Below, one piece after another: positions 26,551-36,741 of a stretch of DNA of 64,000 nt. The DNA is from Trichomonas vaginalis G3. Its lineage: Eukaryota > Parabasalia > Trichomonadida > Trichomonadidae. Position 1 is the first letter of the stretch. Each line of letters starts with the position of its first letter. The translations under genes and the position numbers were made by a program. The notes under the pieces are model-generated. The model was not told where the DNA came from. It made no database searches and saw nothing but the letters and a program-made list of their open reading frames with translations. The stretch is taken from contig NC_067206.1 of assembly GCF_026262505.1 (NCBI RefSeq), positions 18,807,319 to 18,871,318 on the forward strand, given 5' to 3'.

Positions 26551-29500
26551 ATGACTATTGCTGCATATGCGTATGAAACAAATGAAGCAAGAAGAGCACA
26601 TGAACTAGTAAACGAAAACTCAACTTTAACCATTGAAGGCAATGATTTAGTCATTGACGATGGAAAAACTAAAAAAGTCATTGATTTCGATACTTTTAAC
26701 ACTTATGACCCATTCATTACAACAAGCAAGGTTCCCATCATAAATGATGGAACGGTGCAATATATAAATTCTACAGTAGATGCCTCATTAGTGAAAGTAT
26801 TAAATGTTCTCATTGAATTGTTAAAGAGCTTTCGATTTGACGACAACATTAAATGCCTAAAGAATTTAGTCATGAATGAGAAACAAATTCTCGGCGTTGC
26901 TGGTAGCAGTAATGATGTACACCTTATGACATTAGAATATTATAACGAACATAAAGATGAACTGAAAGGAGAGAAGGGTGACACCGGACCTCAAGGACCA
27001 CAAGGAATACTGTTATATACGAAAACGATAAAAACCGTTTGACAGAAAAGTGACAACTTTACGTGTCAAAAATATAAAAAGTGATATTTTATTCATCATT
27101 ATCTTCTTCATAATTTATTTCATATTCTTCGTCTTACCAACAAAAGATGGGAATGTGAACAATTGCGGGCAATTTTTAGCCATTTTGGCTTGGAACTAGA
27201 GCCTGCGAGGTACATGGATAGTATCAGTACCTCACAGGCTCTAGTTCTCTATATGGCGCCGAGAAATTTTGGTGAAATGGGGTCGCATTTCACCAAATTT
27301 TTTCGGCGCCATAGGATGAATTGGAGGGTGAGAGATATTATTTCATACAATACTACTCTCAGCCTCCAATTCCCAGCCAAAATGGCTAAAAATTGCCCGC
27401 AATGTGAACAATTGCGGGCAATTTTTAGCCATTTTGGCTTGGAACTAGAGCCTGCGAGGTACATGGATAGTATCAGTACTCACAGGCTCTAGTTTCTATA
27501 TGGCGCCGAGAAATTTTGGTGAAATGTGTCGCATTTCACCAAAATTTTTTCGGCGCCATAGGATGAATTGGAGGGTGAGAGATATTATTTCATACAATAC
27601 TACTCTCACCCTCAATTCCCAGCCAAAATGGCTAAAAATTGCCGCAATGTGAACAATTGCGGGCAATTTTTAGCCATTTTGGCTTGGAACTAGAGCCTGC
27701 GAGGTACATGGATAGTATCAGTACCTCACAGGCTCTAGTTCTCTATATGGCGCCGAGAAATTTTGGTGAAATGTGGTCGCATTTCACCAAAATTTTTTCG
27801 GCGCCATAGGATGAATTGGAGGGTGAGAGATATTATTTCATACAATACTACTCTCACCCTCCAATTCCCAGCCAAAATGGCTAAAAATTGCCCGCAATGT
27901 GAACAATTGCGGGCAATTTTTAGCCATTTTGGCTTGGAACTAGAGCCTGCGAGGTACATGGATAGTATCAGTACCTCACAGGCTCTAGTTCTCTATATGG
28001 CGCCGAGAAATTTTGGTGAAATGTGGTCGCATTTCACCAAAATTTTTTCGGCGCCATAGGATGAATTGGAGGGTGAGAGATATTATTTCATACAATACTA
28101 CTCTCACCCTCAATTTTAATTACTTAAACTCATTCTATTTTTTTGACATGTAAATGTCACTTTTACTGAGATCTGACACAATGTCAGATCTCTTTTTTTC
28201 GTATATAAGAATACAAGGAATACAAGGACCTCAAGGCGAAAACGGTTTGAATGGTGAAGATGGAAAGGATGGAAAAACTGCTAAATCATGGATATGGAAC
28301 CTTATAAATACTGGTTTAACAGCTGCTTCATATGGAGTTCTTCAATACCAAATCGGAAAGATATGGGCAGTACTTGGTGAAGAAGTTTTAGATGACGTTA
28401 AAAATGCTTTGAACTTCATTTCAAATGGTTCTGATACTATTAAAACTTTATCTGGTTGGATGCAAGAAACAAGGAGTCAAATAGATACTGTAAGACGTAT
28501 AGCAAACAATGCACGTACGGGATTGGATACTTTACGAGAAGCACAAAATACACTAAAGGAAGCAAATGATATTCTTGGCTCAGTATCAGACATGCATGAA
28601 GATTGGCTTAAAGGTATTGACAAATCTTTAAAAAATCACAGTCAGTCTATTGCTGACTACAAGAAAAGTATAGATTTTTTACATAGTGCTATGGACGTAC
28701 ATGATGGAAGCATAAGGAACTTACTTAATGCTAACAATAATTACCAGGAACTATTAAAGCATTTATAAAGTCCTTTGTAAAACCTGGTGCTCTAACAATT
28801 AGGTCTTTGAGAGCAAGAGCATTGAAGTCAAGAGATGCAGAAACTCCAACAGAACCTACAGAAGGAACTGAAACAACAGAAACTCCAGAAGAACCACCAA
28901 AAACCAACAGCTAATGAAATATTGTTCGAATATTTTCCAAGGTACTCTGTTCTCATTGCATACATTCAAGAAATACTTAAGAAAGCAGACTTGACTTTAG
29001 GAGATGATGAAAGTTCTGTATATCTTTCGTTCCAGTTTCAAATAGCAGAACTTTTGAGACAGATATGCTTAATGTATGACAACATCTCTGATTTCACAAG
29101 ATATGATGACGACCATGACCCCGAACACGGTGAAGAAGAAGTTTTACAAACATCCATTAAGACAGGAAAGGTTTTAACACAAAGTCTCATTATTGACACC
29201 AAAGATGGCGAAGTGGACGTTCTTCAAGCTGAAGAAAAATACTTCTTCGGGAGGTGGTGGTAGGCATGAACTTGAAATAAATGAGATAGAGAGAAATTAG
29301 CCGAAAAAGCAGATAAAAACCATGTTCATTATATAAGTTCAGACGAACAGATTATAACGGACTACCATGGATATTTAACACAGGATGAACAAATAAGCAC
29401 TGAAGATGTTAATGAAAGAAGATATAAATTCATTTGTGCTAAAGGTTATGATATACGCTGTACTGTACAGTATGACACAGGTAAAGCACCAGAAGCATTT

Positions 29501-30881
29501 GGTTATAACGATGAAATTTATGCCTCTACTTTCTTGTTAACGGTGTATTAGTTGAACCAAGATTTACATTGAGAGTTAAGACAAAAATAACCGTTGAAGA
29601 TGCTATTAAAAGTAAAGCTGACAAAGATGAACTTGACGCAACGAACAAAGTTTTGAAATCTCATAAACACAATATCTCCGATATAAATGAACTTCAAGCT
29701 ACATTAAATAGTAAAGCTGACAAGAACCATACACATGAATCCTTCACTACTGTTAGAGCAGACGACATAATATTGAACTATACCCCTGGTTCAAGTGCAC
29801 CTTTAGAGAATCCAAGTACAAGCGTAAAAGATACACTAAACTCCTTAAATAACAAATGTATGAACATTGAAGGTCATGTCAGAAACTTTGAACACATGAA
29901 CTACCAGCAATGTTAGATAAGAAAGCAGACAAAAATCATACACATAACTCCTTCTCAACTGTTGCTATAGAAAGTATTGAAGGAACGGTTGGCGGAACTG
30001 GTGGGGAGGGCGGAGTCACGTCGCATGCGGCTGCATTATATTATAAACCTCCTAACTTTCCACAAGGTTTAACATCGAATGAAAACATAACAACGAAGAA
30101 AGAAATTAGCTGTAAAAATGTTTATGTCATGGACGATGAAAATAATGTTAAATTCACTGCTCAAGATTTATATGATAATAAAGCTGACAAGAACCATACA
30201 CATAAATCCTTCACTACTGTTAGAGCAGACGACATAATATTGAACTATACCCCTGGTTCAAGTGCACCTTTAGAGAATCCAAGTACAAGCGTAAAAGATA
30301 CACTAAACTCCTTAAATAACAAATGTATGAACATTGAAGGTCATGTCAGAAACTTTGAAGCATATGAACTACCAACAATGTTAGATAAGAAAGCAGACAA
30401 AACAGAGCTTCAAACATTAAAGACTGAAATACTTCAAACATTATATCCTATAGGCTCTATTTATACGTCAATGAACTCAACAAATCCAGAAACAGTTCTG
30501 GTTTTGGTACGTGGAAGCAGATTGTAGATAAATTCTTATACTGTGCTAGATATTCAAAGCAAACAGGAGGTTCGAAGAAAATTGGAAGCAAACCTTCCAC
30601 CGCACACTCATACAGGAACTACAAACACAACAGGTAATCATTCACATTCAATAACAAAAAGAGGTTATACAAATCTTGCAGCAGGTTCGGATAGACAGGG
30701 AATGAATAGATATGATATTTCAAGTGACCCAGTAGATTCAAGCACAGGTATTTTCTGTGGAACACAGGTAATCATTCACACACTTTCACAACAAATCAAC
30801 AGGCTCGGGTGCAGATTATATGCCACCATTTGTGACTGTATTCGCATGGTACCGCGTTCAATGAACGCGCTTGAGCCTTGA
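26551..30881 (+). pseudogene. Fibre gene with collagen-like and phage tail-collar-like parts, broken and interrupted
   Basis: The gene starts with an N-terminal attachment-type region, then collagen-like triplets (GEKGDTGPQGPQG before the inserted transposon and GIQGPQGENGLNGEDGKDGK after it). A helical stalk with a WIWNLINTGL segment follows, then repeats with KADKNHTH. At the end is a region with YPIGSIYTSMNSTNPET and His/Thr pairs (PPHTHTG), as in phage tail-fibre and baseplate collar proteins. This should be a trimeric receptor-binding fibre. A 175-bp block is exactly repeated (29717-29891 and 30183-30358). It has several breaks besides the transposon. Confidence 0.75.
27013..28208 (+). 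mobile_element. Non-autonomous DNA transposon made of multi-hairpin units, copy 1 (four units)
   Basis: Ends are the inverted repeat TTATATACGAAAA, with subterminal AAAAGTGACA and TGTCAAAAA motifs at both ends. The inside holds four tandem units of about 245-250 bp. Each unit folds into four strong hairpins: ATTGCGGGCAATTTTTAGCC; GAACTAGAGCCTG; ATGGCGCCGAGAAATTTTGG; and GAATTGGAGGGTGAGAG, each with its matching arm. It codes for nothing. It lies in the collagen-like stretch of the fibre gene of element 2. The flanks fit a TA or TTA/TAA target. A second copy in the opposite orientation is at 47539-48240. Confidence 0.85.
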
Positions 30882-30904
30882 ATAAAATCTTTAACTTTAC
30901 ATAA

Positions 30905-31992
30905 ATGAGCTTGAAAGAAGTATTCGAACAACATCCATGGAGGTCATTTAAGAAGTTCAATGAAGCAGCAAAAAGTTGGGGATTTACTAACAGAGCTGAA
31001 GTGAAAAAGTTCTTTGACAAAAATGTTGTACATCAAACAAAAATAAACCCTTACGACTACTTTTTACCAATTTACTCCAACACTCCTGACGCATACCAAT
31101 TTGACACTCTCATTCAAAGCAGAAAAGGAGGACATAAACCATTCCTCATCTTCATTAATGTTAACACTCGCAAAGCTTTTGCGTATATAATGAAAAATAA
31201 AGGAACTCGTGAAGTGTTAAGAGTTTTACAAAAGTTTGTAGCAGAACATAGCCCAAGTACTTTAACATCAGACCAAGACAGTGCATACCCTCAGCAATGA
31301 AATTCACAGAATTTCTCATTAAGCATAACATAACACACTACACTACTGAAGACCATAACCATAACATACTCGGCATCATTAACCGCTTCATAAGAACGCT
31401 CAGAGATTTAAACCAAGAGCGAGACTTTACCGAAGAAACAATGAAACACTTTCTCGAAGTATATAATTCCTCAACACATTCTACAACAGGACATACACCA
31501 AATTCAATGACACAACAACAAGAAGAAAAGTATATACAAAAGAAACGAAGCCAAACACAAAATATCAGAAATTCAACACAATTTACCCTCATTCCTGGTA
31601 CAAAAGTTCGTGTAGTTCTTGACGACAAGCCGTTGACAAAGAAACGTTTAAGGTTAAGTCGAAATTATTATATCGTAGACTCTACGCAAGGTAATGGATA
31701 TCTTATAAAAGCTGCCGACGACTCTATTGCGTTTTACCCTCGTCATAAATTAGTCGAAAGTAGTAATGGCAAACTTGTTGAAACCATTGACGAAGCAAAG
31801 CGAGGAGTGGTTATTGAAATACTTGGCTATAACACAAACGATGACACTTATAAAGTAAGATATGACGGAGGCGTTGAAGATGTTATACCATCTAAGAACT
31901 TGAGAGAGTCGAAGCCAACACATCTGGGACCATTAGAGCGGGAGTACTGGAAAGACAAAAATAAGCCAGAAAGAATAAGAAAATTCTTCTAA
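30905..31992 (+). pseudogene. Polinton retroviral-like integrase, broken
   Basis: The first part has an RNase H-type core (FLIFINVNTRKAFAYIM, then TLTSDQDSAY). Next comes a HNHNILGIINRFIRTLRDLN segment typical of Polinton integrases, then a YNSSTHSTTGHTPN helix. The C-terminus has a chromodomain/SH3-like tail with KVRYDGGVEDVIPSKNL. The enzyme inserts the linear element into host DNA and makes 5-6 bp target duplications, in line with the 5 bp seen here. It has about one break. Confidence 0.85.
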
Positions 31993-32241
31993 ACTTTTTC
32001 ATTAGATGTAAATCAGACATGAATGAGAACAGTCATGATATCATTAATGGTACCATTTATTTTATATATTAATGACCAAAAAATAATGTTTATGTTAGCA
32101 TGTTAGATCTAACACGTTTTCTAACCACTTTTCTAACATGGTCTAAAACTCTCGAAAATCATGAATTTTTGACATTTCCTTATGAAAGAAAAATAACGCT
32201 AATTTTTTTCTAAGAAAAATTTTTATCTTGTATGTAAAGAT
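31993..32241. promoter_or_regulatory. Left inverted-repeat flank of the CxxC gene cassette
   Basis: Positions about 32090-32142 hold ATGTTAGCATGTTAGATCTA and a following ACACGTTTTCTAACCACTTT, containing the palindrome TGTTAGATCTAACA. The same block stands inverted after the gene, at about 33188-33240, and around the homologous gene of element 3. The gene start is preceded by TTTTTATCTTGTATGTAAAG. Confidence 0.6.
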
Positions 32242-33183
32242 ATGATTTCAACAATAGGTTCTACAACACTTCAAACAACAACTTCACCAAATTCATTAAT
32301 CATGAATCCAACATCTATGTTAGTAGAGATGAAAAGCTTCATTCCTTCTTCATATACTTTTGAGACAGAAATACAAAGAATTAAGCAAGAACTTTTAACA
32401 AGTAATTTAGACTGTAGTGCGAAAGATGAAACAAATGAACAGTATCTTTATGACATGCAGGATATTATTGACCATTTACCCAAATTGCCTGAAATCCAAC
32501 AACAAAAGCTCACTATTCATGAATTCGATGAAATAGAAGTGAAACCAACTGATTCAGTAGAAATAAAGAAGTTCATACGTAAAGTAAACTATGAATTCCT
32601 TGGTTTTCATTGCAACCATAAAGTTATGAACAAAGATTGCGACATGGTATATAAGAACATCTCTGACATATATAAATCTGGGGAGTTTAAGACATACGAC
32701 AACTTTGCTTCATTAGTTGCTGAATGTGTATGGCAGATAAGAGATAAAGATAAATGATGTAAAATATGGAATGGACAAATAAAACCAACAACTTTTGAGT
32801 TAAAGAAAACTATTGACGGCTTAGTTGTTCTAGCAGGTCAAATTTCAATGTATAACGCAAAAATGAATCCGCAATGTTCAAAATGTAAAGCAGCAATGAG
32901 GAAATATAACTACTCCGTCAAAGAGATAGAACGTATGCGAAACGACTATGCTGACTTAAAGAAAGAAGTAGAGAAACCAGCAGAAGATAAAATGGACATG
33001 TTGACATTTCTAAACAAAAACTATCCAACAGCTGACGATTTCCTATTATCTGACGTCAAGAAGAAGTATAAAGAAACTTTCGGCATTGTTAAAACTTTTG
33101 ACATACTGACAGAAGAAATAGAAGCTACGAAATTGTTTAAAGTCATGAACCATCGCAACATATACCATGTAAAACGCTTGTAA
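32242..33183 (+). pseudogene. CxxC-bearing Polinton protein, broken copy
   Basis: A close homologue of the whole 304-residue protein at 57635-58549 of element 3, with the same TSMLVEMKSFIPSSYTFETE start, HCNHKVMNKDCD block and NPQCSKCKAAM motif. The Cys/His residues suggest a zinc site. Function is unknown. It has about one break. Confidence 0.65.
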
Positions 33184-33328
33184 ATAGTTATGTTAGAAAA
33201 GTGGTTAGAAAACGTGTTAGATCTAACATGCTAACATAAACATTATTTTTGTCTGAAAAATGACCAAATTTCATGAATTTCATTAGTTAGAAAAATAACG
33301 CTAATTTTTTCTAAGAAAATTTTTTATT
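33184..33328. promoter_or_regulatory. Right inverted-repeat flank of the CxxC gene cassette
   Basis: About 33188-33240 is the reverse complement of the block at about 32090-32142 (GTTAGAAAAGTGGTTAGAAA and onward to TGCTAACAT). A T-rich promoter (TTTTTTATTTTGTATGTAAA) for the next gene follows. Confidence 0.6.
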
Positions 33329-33344
33329 TTGTATGTAAAGACAG

Positions 33345-33958
33345 TAATGTCAAACATTGAGTTTGAAACAGTTAGAAAGATTGACAATGACACCAAAGTG
33401 GTTAGAATAGGTGATTTAAACGTAAGATACTCAAAGAAATACAACAAATATTCTTTGTCAGACATTATATCTCCGTCTGGAAAGAAAACAAAGGACTGGG
33501 TTAGAATTGCTTCTACTCAGAAAATTTTGACAAGAAATCCTGAGCTTATGATATCAGTAGCATTTCATGGAACAAGAGCATATCTTATAGACAAAAGTCT
33601 TATACCAATAGTTTTGTTATGGTTAGACCCAGTTGTTGGATATAACTTCATAACTTATGGTTCATTCGACTCAGAACGTTGCAGTGAAGGCTTACTTTAC
33701 ATCGTTCAGAAACCGAAGGACTTCAATACAAAGAGATATAAGATAGGAAGAACATATAATATAACTCAAAGATATGACAGTACAGTCAATAGAGTCAAGG
33801 TTGTGTTCGTTAATGATATGAGAGCTGCTGAAACAGAACTACTTGAAAAGTTTGAGAAAATGTATGGTGCTCCCATGAAAGGTAAAGAAACGTTTGAAGT
33901 AGATGAGATAGATAACGCTATAAAATTATTTGACGAAGTTGCTGAAAAATACATGTAA
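33345..33958 (+). CDS. KilA-N-like plus T5orf172 (GIY-YIG type) protein
   Basis: A protein of about 205 residues; the frame is open from 33329 and the likely start is the ATG at 33347. The first half fits a KilA-N-like DNA-binding domain: RYSKKYNKYSLSDIISPSGK, then DWVRIASTQKILTRNP. The second half fits the T5orf172 branch of the GIY-YIG nuclease fold: GLLYIVQKPKDF, YKIGRTYNITQRYDS, then AAETELLEKFEKMYG. This fusion is known in poxviruses, other large DNA viruses and phages. Likely roles are DNA binding or cleavage, or gene control. It looks whole and precedes a second KilA-N gene. Confidence 0.7.
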
Positions 33959-34042
33959 AGCGTTTATTTTTGGTCTTTTGTGAAAGTCAGAAAAAATAAA
34001 GTTAGTTTTAAAATTATTTTTATTTTGTATGAAATAACAGTA

Positions 34043-34906
34043 ATGTCAACATCAGAGAACACAACAACTGCTATCGTTCATGAAGCCATTAATGAAGAAT
34101 ACGAATACATACAGTATAACAAACAGTTACGTCTCATTCGTTCAGTCAAAGATGACATGTACCAAATGCAAAGTATAATGAATGCTCTTCGTTCTACAAA
34201 GCAAGCATATCATTGGTTTGAAAACCAACAGACAAAAGAACTTTTAGAAGAATTTCCTCATATGATTGCTTCCCTCGGAAAACCGAGCGAAGAGATTCCG
34301 TACGAAAATCGCAAGAATTTGGCTCCTGGTTTGAAAGGATATTATGTTCATAGACTTTTAGTAAATGCTGTAGCAATGTGGGCTTCACCTCGTTATGCTT
34401 GTTATATTTTCATGATGTTAGATGAACTATATAAAGCAGAACGCGAAGATATGGAAAAGAAACTTCATGCAAAAGATGAAGTCATTGAATCCAAAGACAA
34501 AAGCATACAGAAAAGAATACCACGTTCAGTACCAAAAGGAAAGGAAAAGAGTTATAAGTATATGATATATACTGAAGAGTTGGAGAAAGAAGAAGATAAA
34601 GATATGGTTATGTTGCATTTAGTGAGAAGAAACAACAAGAGCTTTTATGACTTAGCTAAAATATATAAATCTGACAGAAACTGGTTCTATCGTGAAAACT
34701 TACCGATTTCAATGACACCGAATGAAGATGTGAAACAAATAGTTCAAGATACGTTACCTCAAACACACTATGACATCAAAGGTTGCACAATACTTACATT
34801 CAAAGAAGACTTAACATTACTGAAGGAAAAAATAACAGAATATTTCGATAACTTCAAAGAGGAAGAAAAAAAAAAAATCTCGTCGGGTGCCACGTTAGAA
34901 CCATAG
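34043..34906 (+). CDS. KilA-N domain protein with DUF3627-like C-terminus
   Basis: The first methionine preceded by the usual T-rich leader is MSTSENTTTAIVHE at 34043. Residues about 45-125 carry the KilA-N pattern (YHWFENQQTKELLEEF, then GYYVHRLLVNAVAMWASPRY). A short coiled coil follows, then a C-terminal region (YMIYTEELEKEEDKDMVMLH, RNWFYRENLPISMTPNEDV). KilA-N proteins bind DNA and are common in nucleocytoplasmic DNA viruses. A homologue is at 59290-60068 in element 3. It looks whole. Confidence 0.75.
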   Translation: MSTSENTTTAIVHEAINEEYEYIQYNKQLRLIRSVKDDMYQMQSIMNALRSTKQAYHWFENQQTKELLEEFPHMIASLGKPSEEIPYENRKNLAPGLKGYYVHRLLVNAVAMWASPRYACYIFMMLDELYKAEREDMEKKLHAKDEVIESKDKSIQKRIPRSVPKGKEKSYKYMIYTEELEKEEDKDMVMLHLVRRNNKSFYDLAKIYKSDRNWFYRENLPISMTPNEDVKQIVQDTLPQTHYDIKGCTILTFKEDLTLLKEKITEYFDNFKEEEKKKISSGATLEP

Positions 34907-35052
34907 TGGAGAAAACCATGATAAAAACAAAACGCTCCATGTCGATCATAATCGACGAAGTGCAAATCTTCACTTCGTCAAGTTTATTTTGTTTTTACCA
35001 TTTAATTGTTGTAAAATGTCGATATGAAGACTAACCAAAAATATATTTTTGC
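34907..35052. terminator. Paired hairpins between convergent genes
   Basis: Two adjacent stems are visible: GTCGATCATAATCGAC (about 34942-34957), and GACGAAGTG with CACTTCGTC (about 34955-34980). They lie between the 3' ends of the KilA-N gene (plus) and the gene at 35053 (minus). They may aid transcript ends; this is inference. Confidence 0.4.
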
Positions 35053-35526
35053 TTAAATGACGTCAGGGTCAATTTCTTCAACCATTTCACTTCCTTCGTC
35101 AATGTCAATAGAAGCTTCTTCAACCTTTGGTAAGAATTTCTGTATAACATCTTTGTTCGTTATTGTCTTCAGAGATGAAGGATAATATTTCACATTTGTT
35201 TCACCCTTCTTATATTCTTTCTGTTCGGAAAGATTCATAGCAATACTGAAGAAGTCAATGTTAGAGTTCTTTATGACAGTATAATGAGTATCTTTGACAT
35301 TCACGAAGAAACTCTTTTGTTTCAAAACTACTGCTAACTCTTGTGAAGTATAACGTTTGCGGTCAATGACGATAGCTAATGGTCTGACATACTGACCGAA
35401 CTTAGATTCTTTCACAAACTTCTTGTTAAAGATAACATTAACATTTGAAGCATTATTGAACTCATTCTTGATGGCATTAGCGAGAGCATTGTATGAAAAG
35501 AACTTGCAATCTTGCATGTGTTTCAT
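35053..35526 (-). CDS. Conserved Polinton protein of unknown function
   Basis: A 157-residue protein starting MKHMQDCKFFSYNALANAIK and ending in an acidic tail (SMVEEIDPDVI-like). The element 3 protein at 62082-62501 has the same plan and ending (IDIDPEMF), and the host-side gene at 5581-6066 is a possible third member (FKYHP against VKYYP). The function is not known. The shared acidic ending may be a protein-binding tag. It looks whole. Confidence 0.5.
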   Translation of the reverse strand: MKHMQDCKFFSYNALANAIKNEFNNASNVNVIFNKKFVKESKFGQYVRPLAIVIDRKRYTSQELAVVLKQKSFFVNVKDTHYTVIKNSNIDFFSIAMNLSEQKEYKKGETNVKYYPSSLKTITNKDVIQKFLPKVEEASIDIDEGSEMVEEIDPDVI

Positions 35527-35615
35527 TATAATAAAAAGTTCGAAATATTTTAAAACTAGCCTTAAAAAATCTAAGCTAATTTTTTTCTAAGAAATTTTTT
35601 TATTTCCTACTAAAG

Positions 35616-36587
35616 ATGTATCGGAAGTTGTCTAAGTTAGAACACTCGGAAATAAAACAACTTCTTACAGAAGCTAACATAGATGTTGCAAAACATTACG
35701 CGACAAACAAAAAGCACTCGCTGACATCCTCAATGACTACAATGGTGAAATAACTTATGATAGAATTCATGAGTTCATAAATGCAAGAGCATTTCCTTTA
35801 AATGACGTTGCTATTGACTTATATCATAGACGTTCAGTACCTCATGAAGTAAGAAGAGAAATGTTTGACATAACAAATGCGAACGTTGGTCATACTCGTA
35901 AAGCTCTTTCGCATGATGTTCGTCAAGATGTTTGACATAACAAATGCAAACGTTGGTGAAACACGAAAGAGAGACGACACACTGAAACAACAGAGAAGAG
36001 AGATGTTTAAAAGTGCTATAGAACAAGTTCGCAAAGCTAATAATGTCATTCGTTCCATTGACGACAAACCAAAAGAAGGTGAGAGATGGTTAAAGAAAGA
36101 TGAAGAGAATAGGAAGAGAAATGTGAAGTCAGGCAATAGACTCATTGACTTTAACATCGAAGCTTTAGATGAACCAAACAGAGACTACTTACACAAACAT
36201 TTCGGTAAGGTTTTCATGAGACTCTTAGAGAAGATTAAAATAAACTCCCAACAAAGATGGATGGTATGTTATAAACTTGGTGGAAAGTATGAATGTTCTA
36301 CGTTAAACCTCAATAATATTGGAACATTACTACATCAGCTCTTGAAGGAGAACGTTATATCAGAGATAGAAGCAAATGCTGCAGGTAATGTTGAAATGCA
36401 CTATGACTTCTTCTTGACAAACATAAAGAATCTTACTGAAATAAAGATGTATGATTTAACTGAATATGAAGGCTTAACGATGTCAGATGTTAAGAAAGGA
36501 AAGCCACAGAAGCGACCATATAGAGATGAAAGCACACTGACAGAAAGACAGAAAAGATTATTGAACAGACTTAAACAAAGGAGATAA
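35616..36587 (+). pseudogene. Basic protein gene just upstream of the DNA polymerase, broken
   Basis: It begins MYRKLSKLEHSEIKQLLTEA at 35616 and continues as a Lys/Arg-rich, helical protein (KRDDTLKQQRREMFKSAIEQ; later QQRWMVCYKLGGKYECSTLN). Part of the sequence around 35860-35950 is a short direct repeat. It has about two breaks. Its place before a protein-primed polymerase makes a terminal-protein role possible, but no motif proves this. Confidence 0.45.
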
Positions 36588-36741
36588 ACAAGATATAGAT
36601 GACTTCTGGAATGAAATCCTTGGTGAAAAGAAGTTTTATAAGAAGAGAAGCGGTCAGTTCTGGAAGTATCTTTGCACATTACCTATAAATCTTGAACGCT
36701 ACCAAATCTTCAATGAACTGAACAAAAGAACTGCAACACTT

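Noticed and set aside
27163-28059. Open frames of about 70-110 codons inside the hairpin transposon
   Set aside because: They arise from the palindromic units, repeat with each unit on both strands and have no protein-like pattern.
36401-36679. Minus-strand frame opposite the gene upstream of the polymerase
   Set aside because: It is the antisense of a coding region and is low in complexity.
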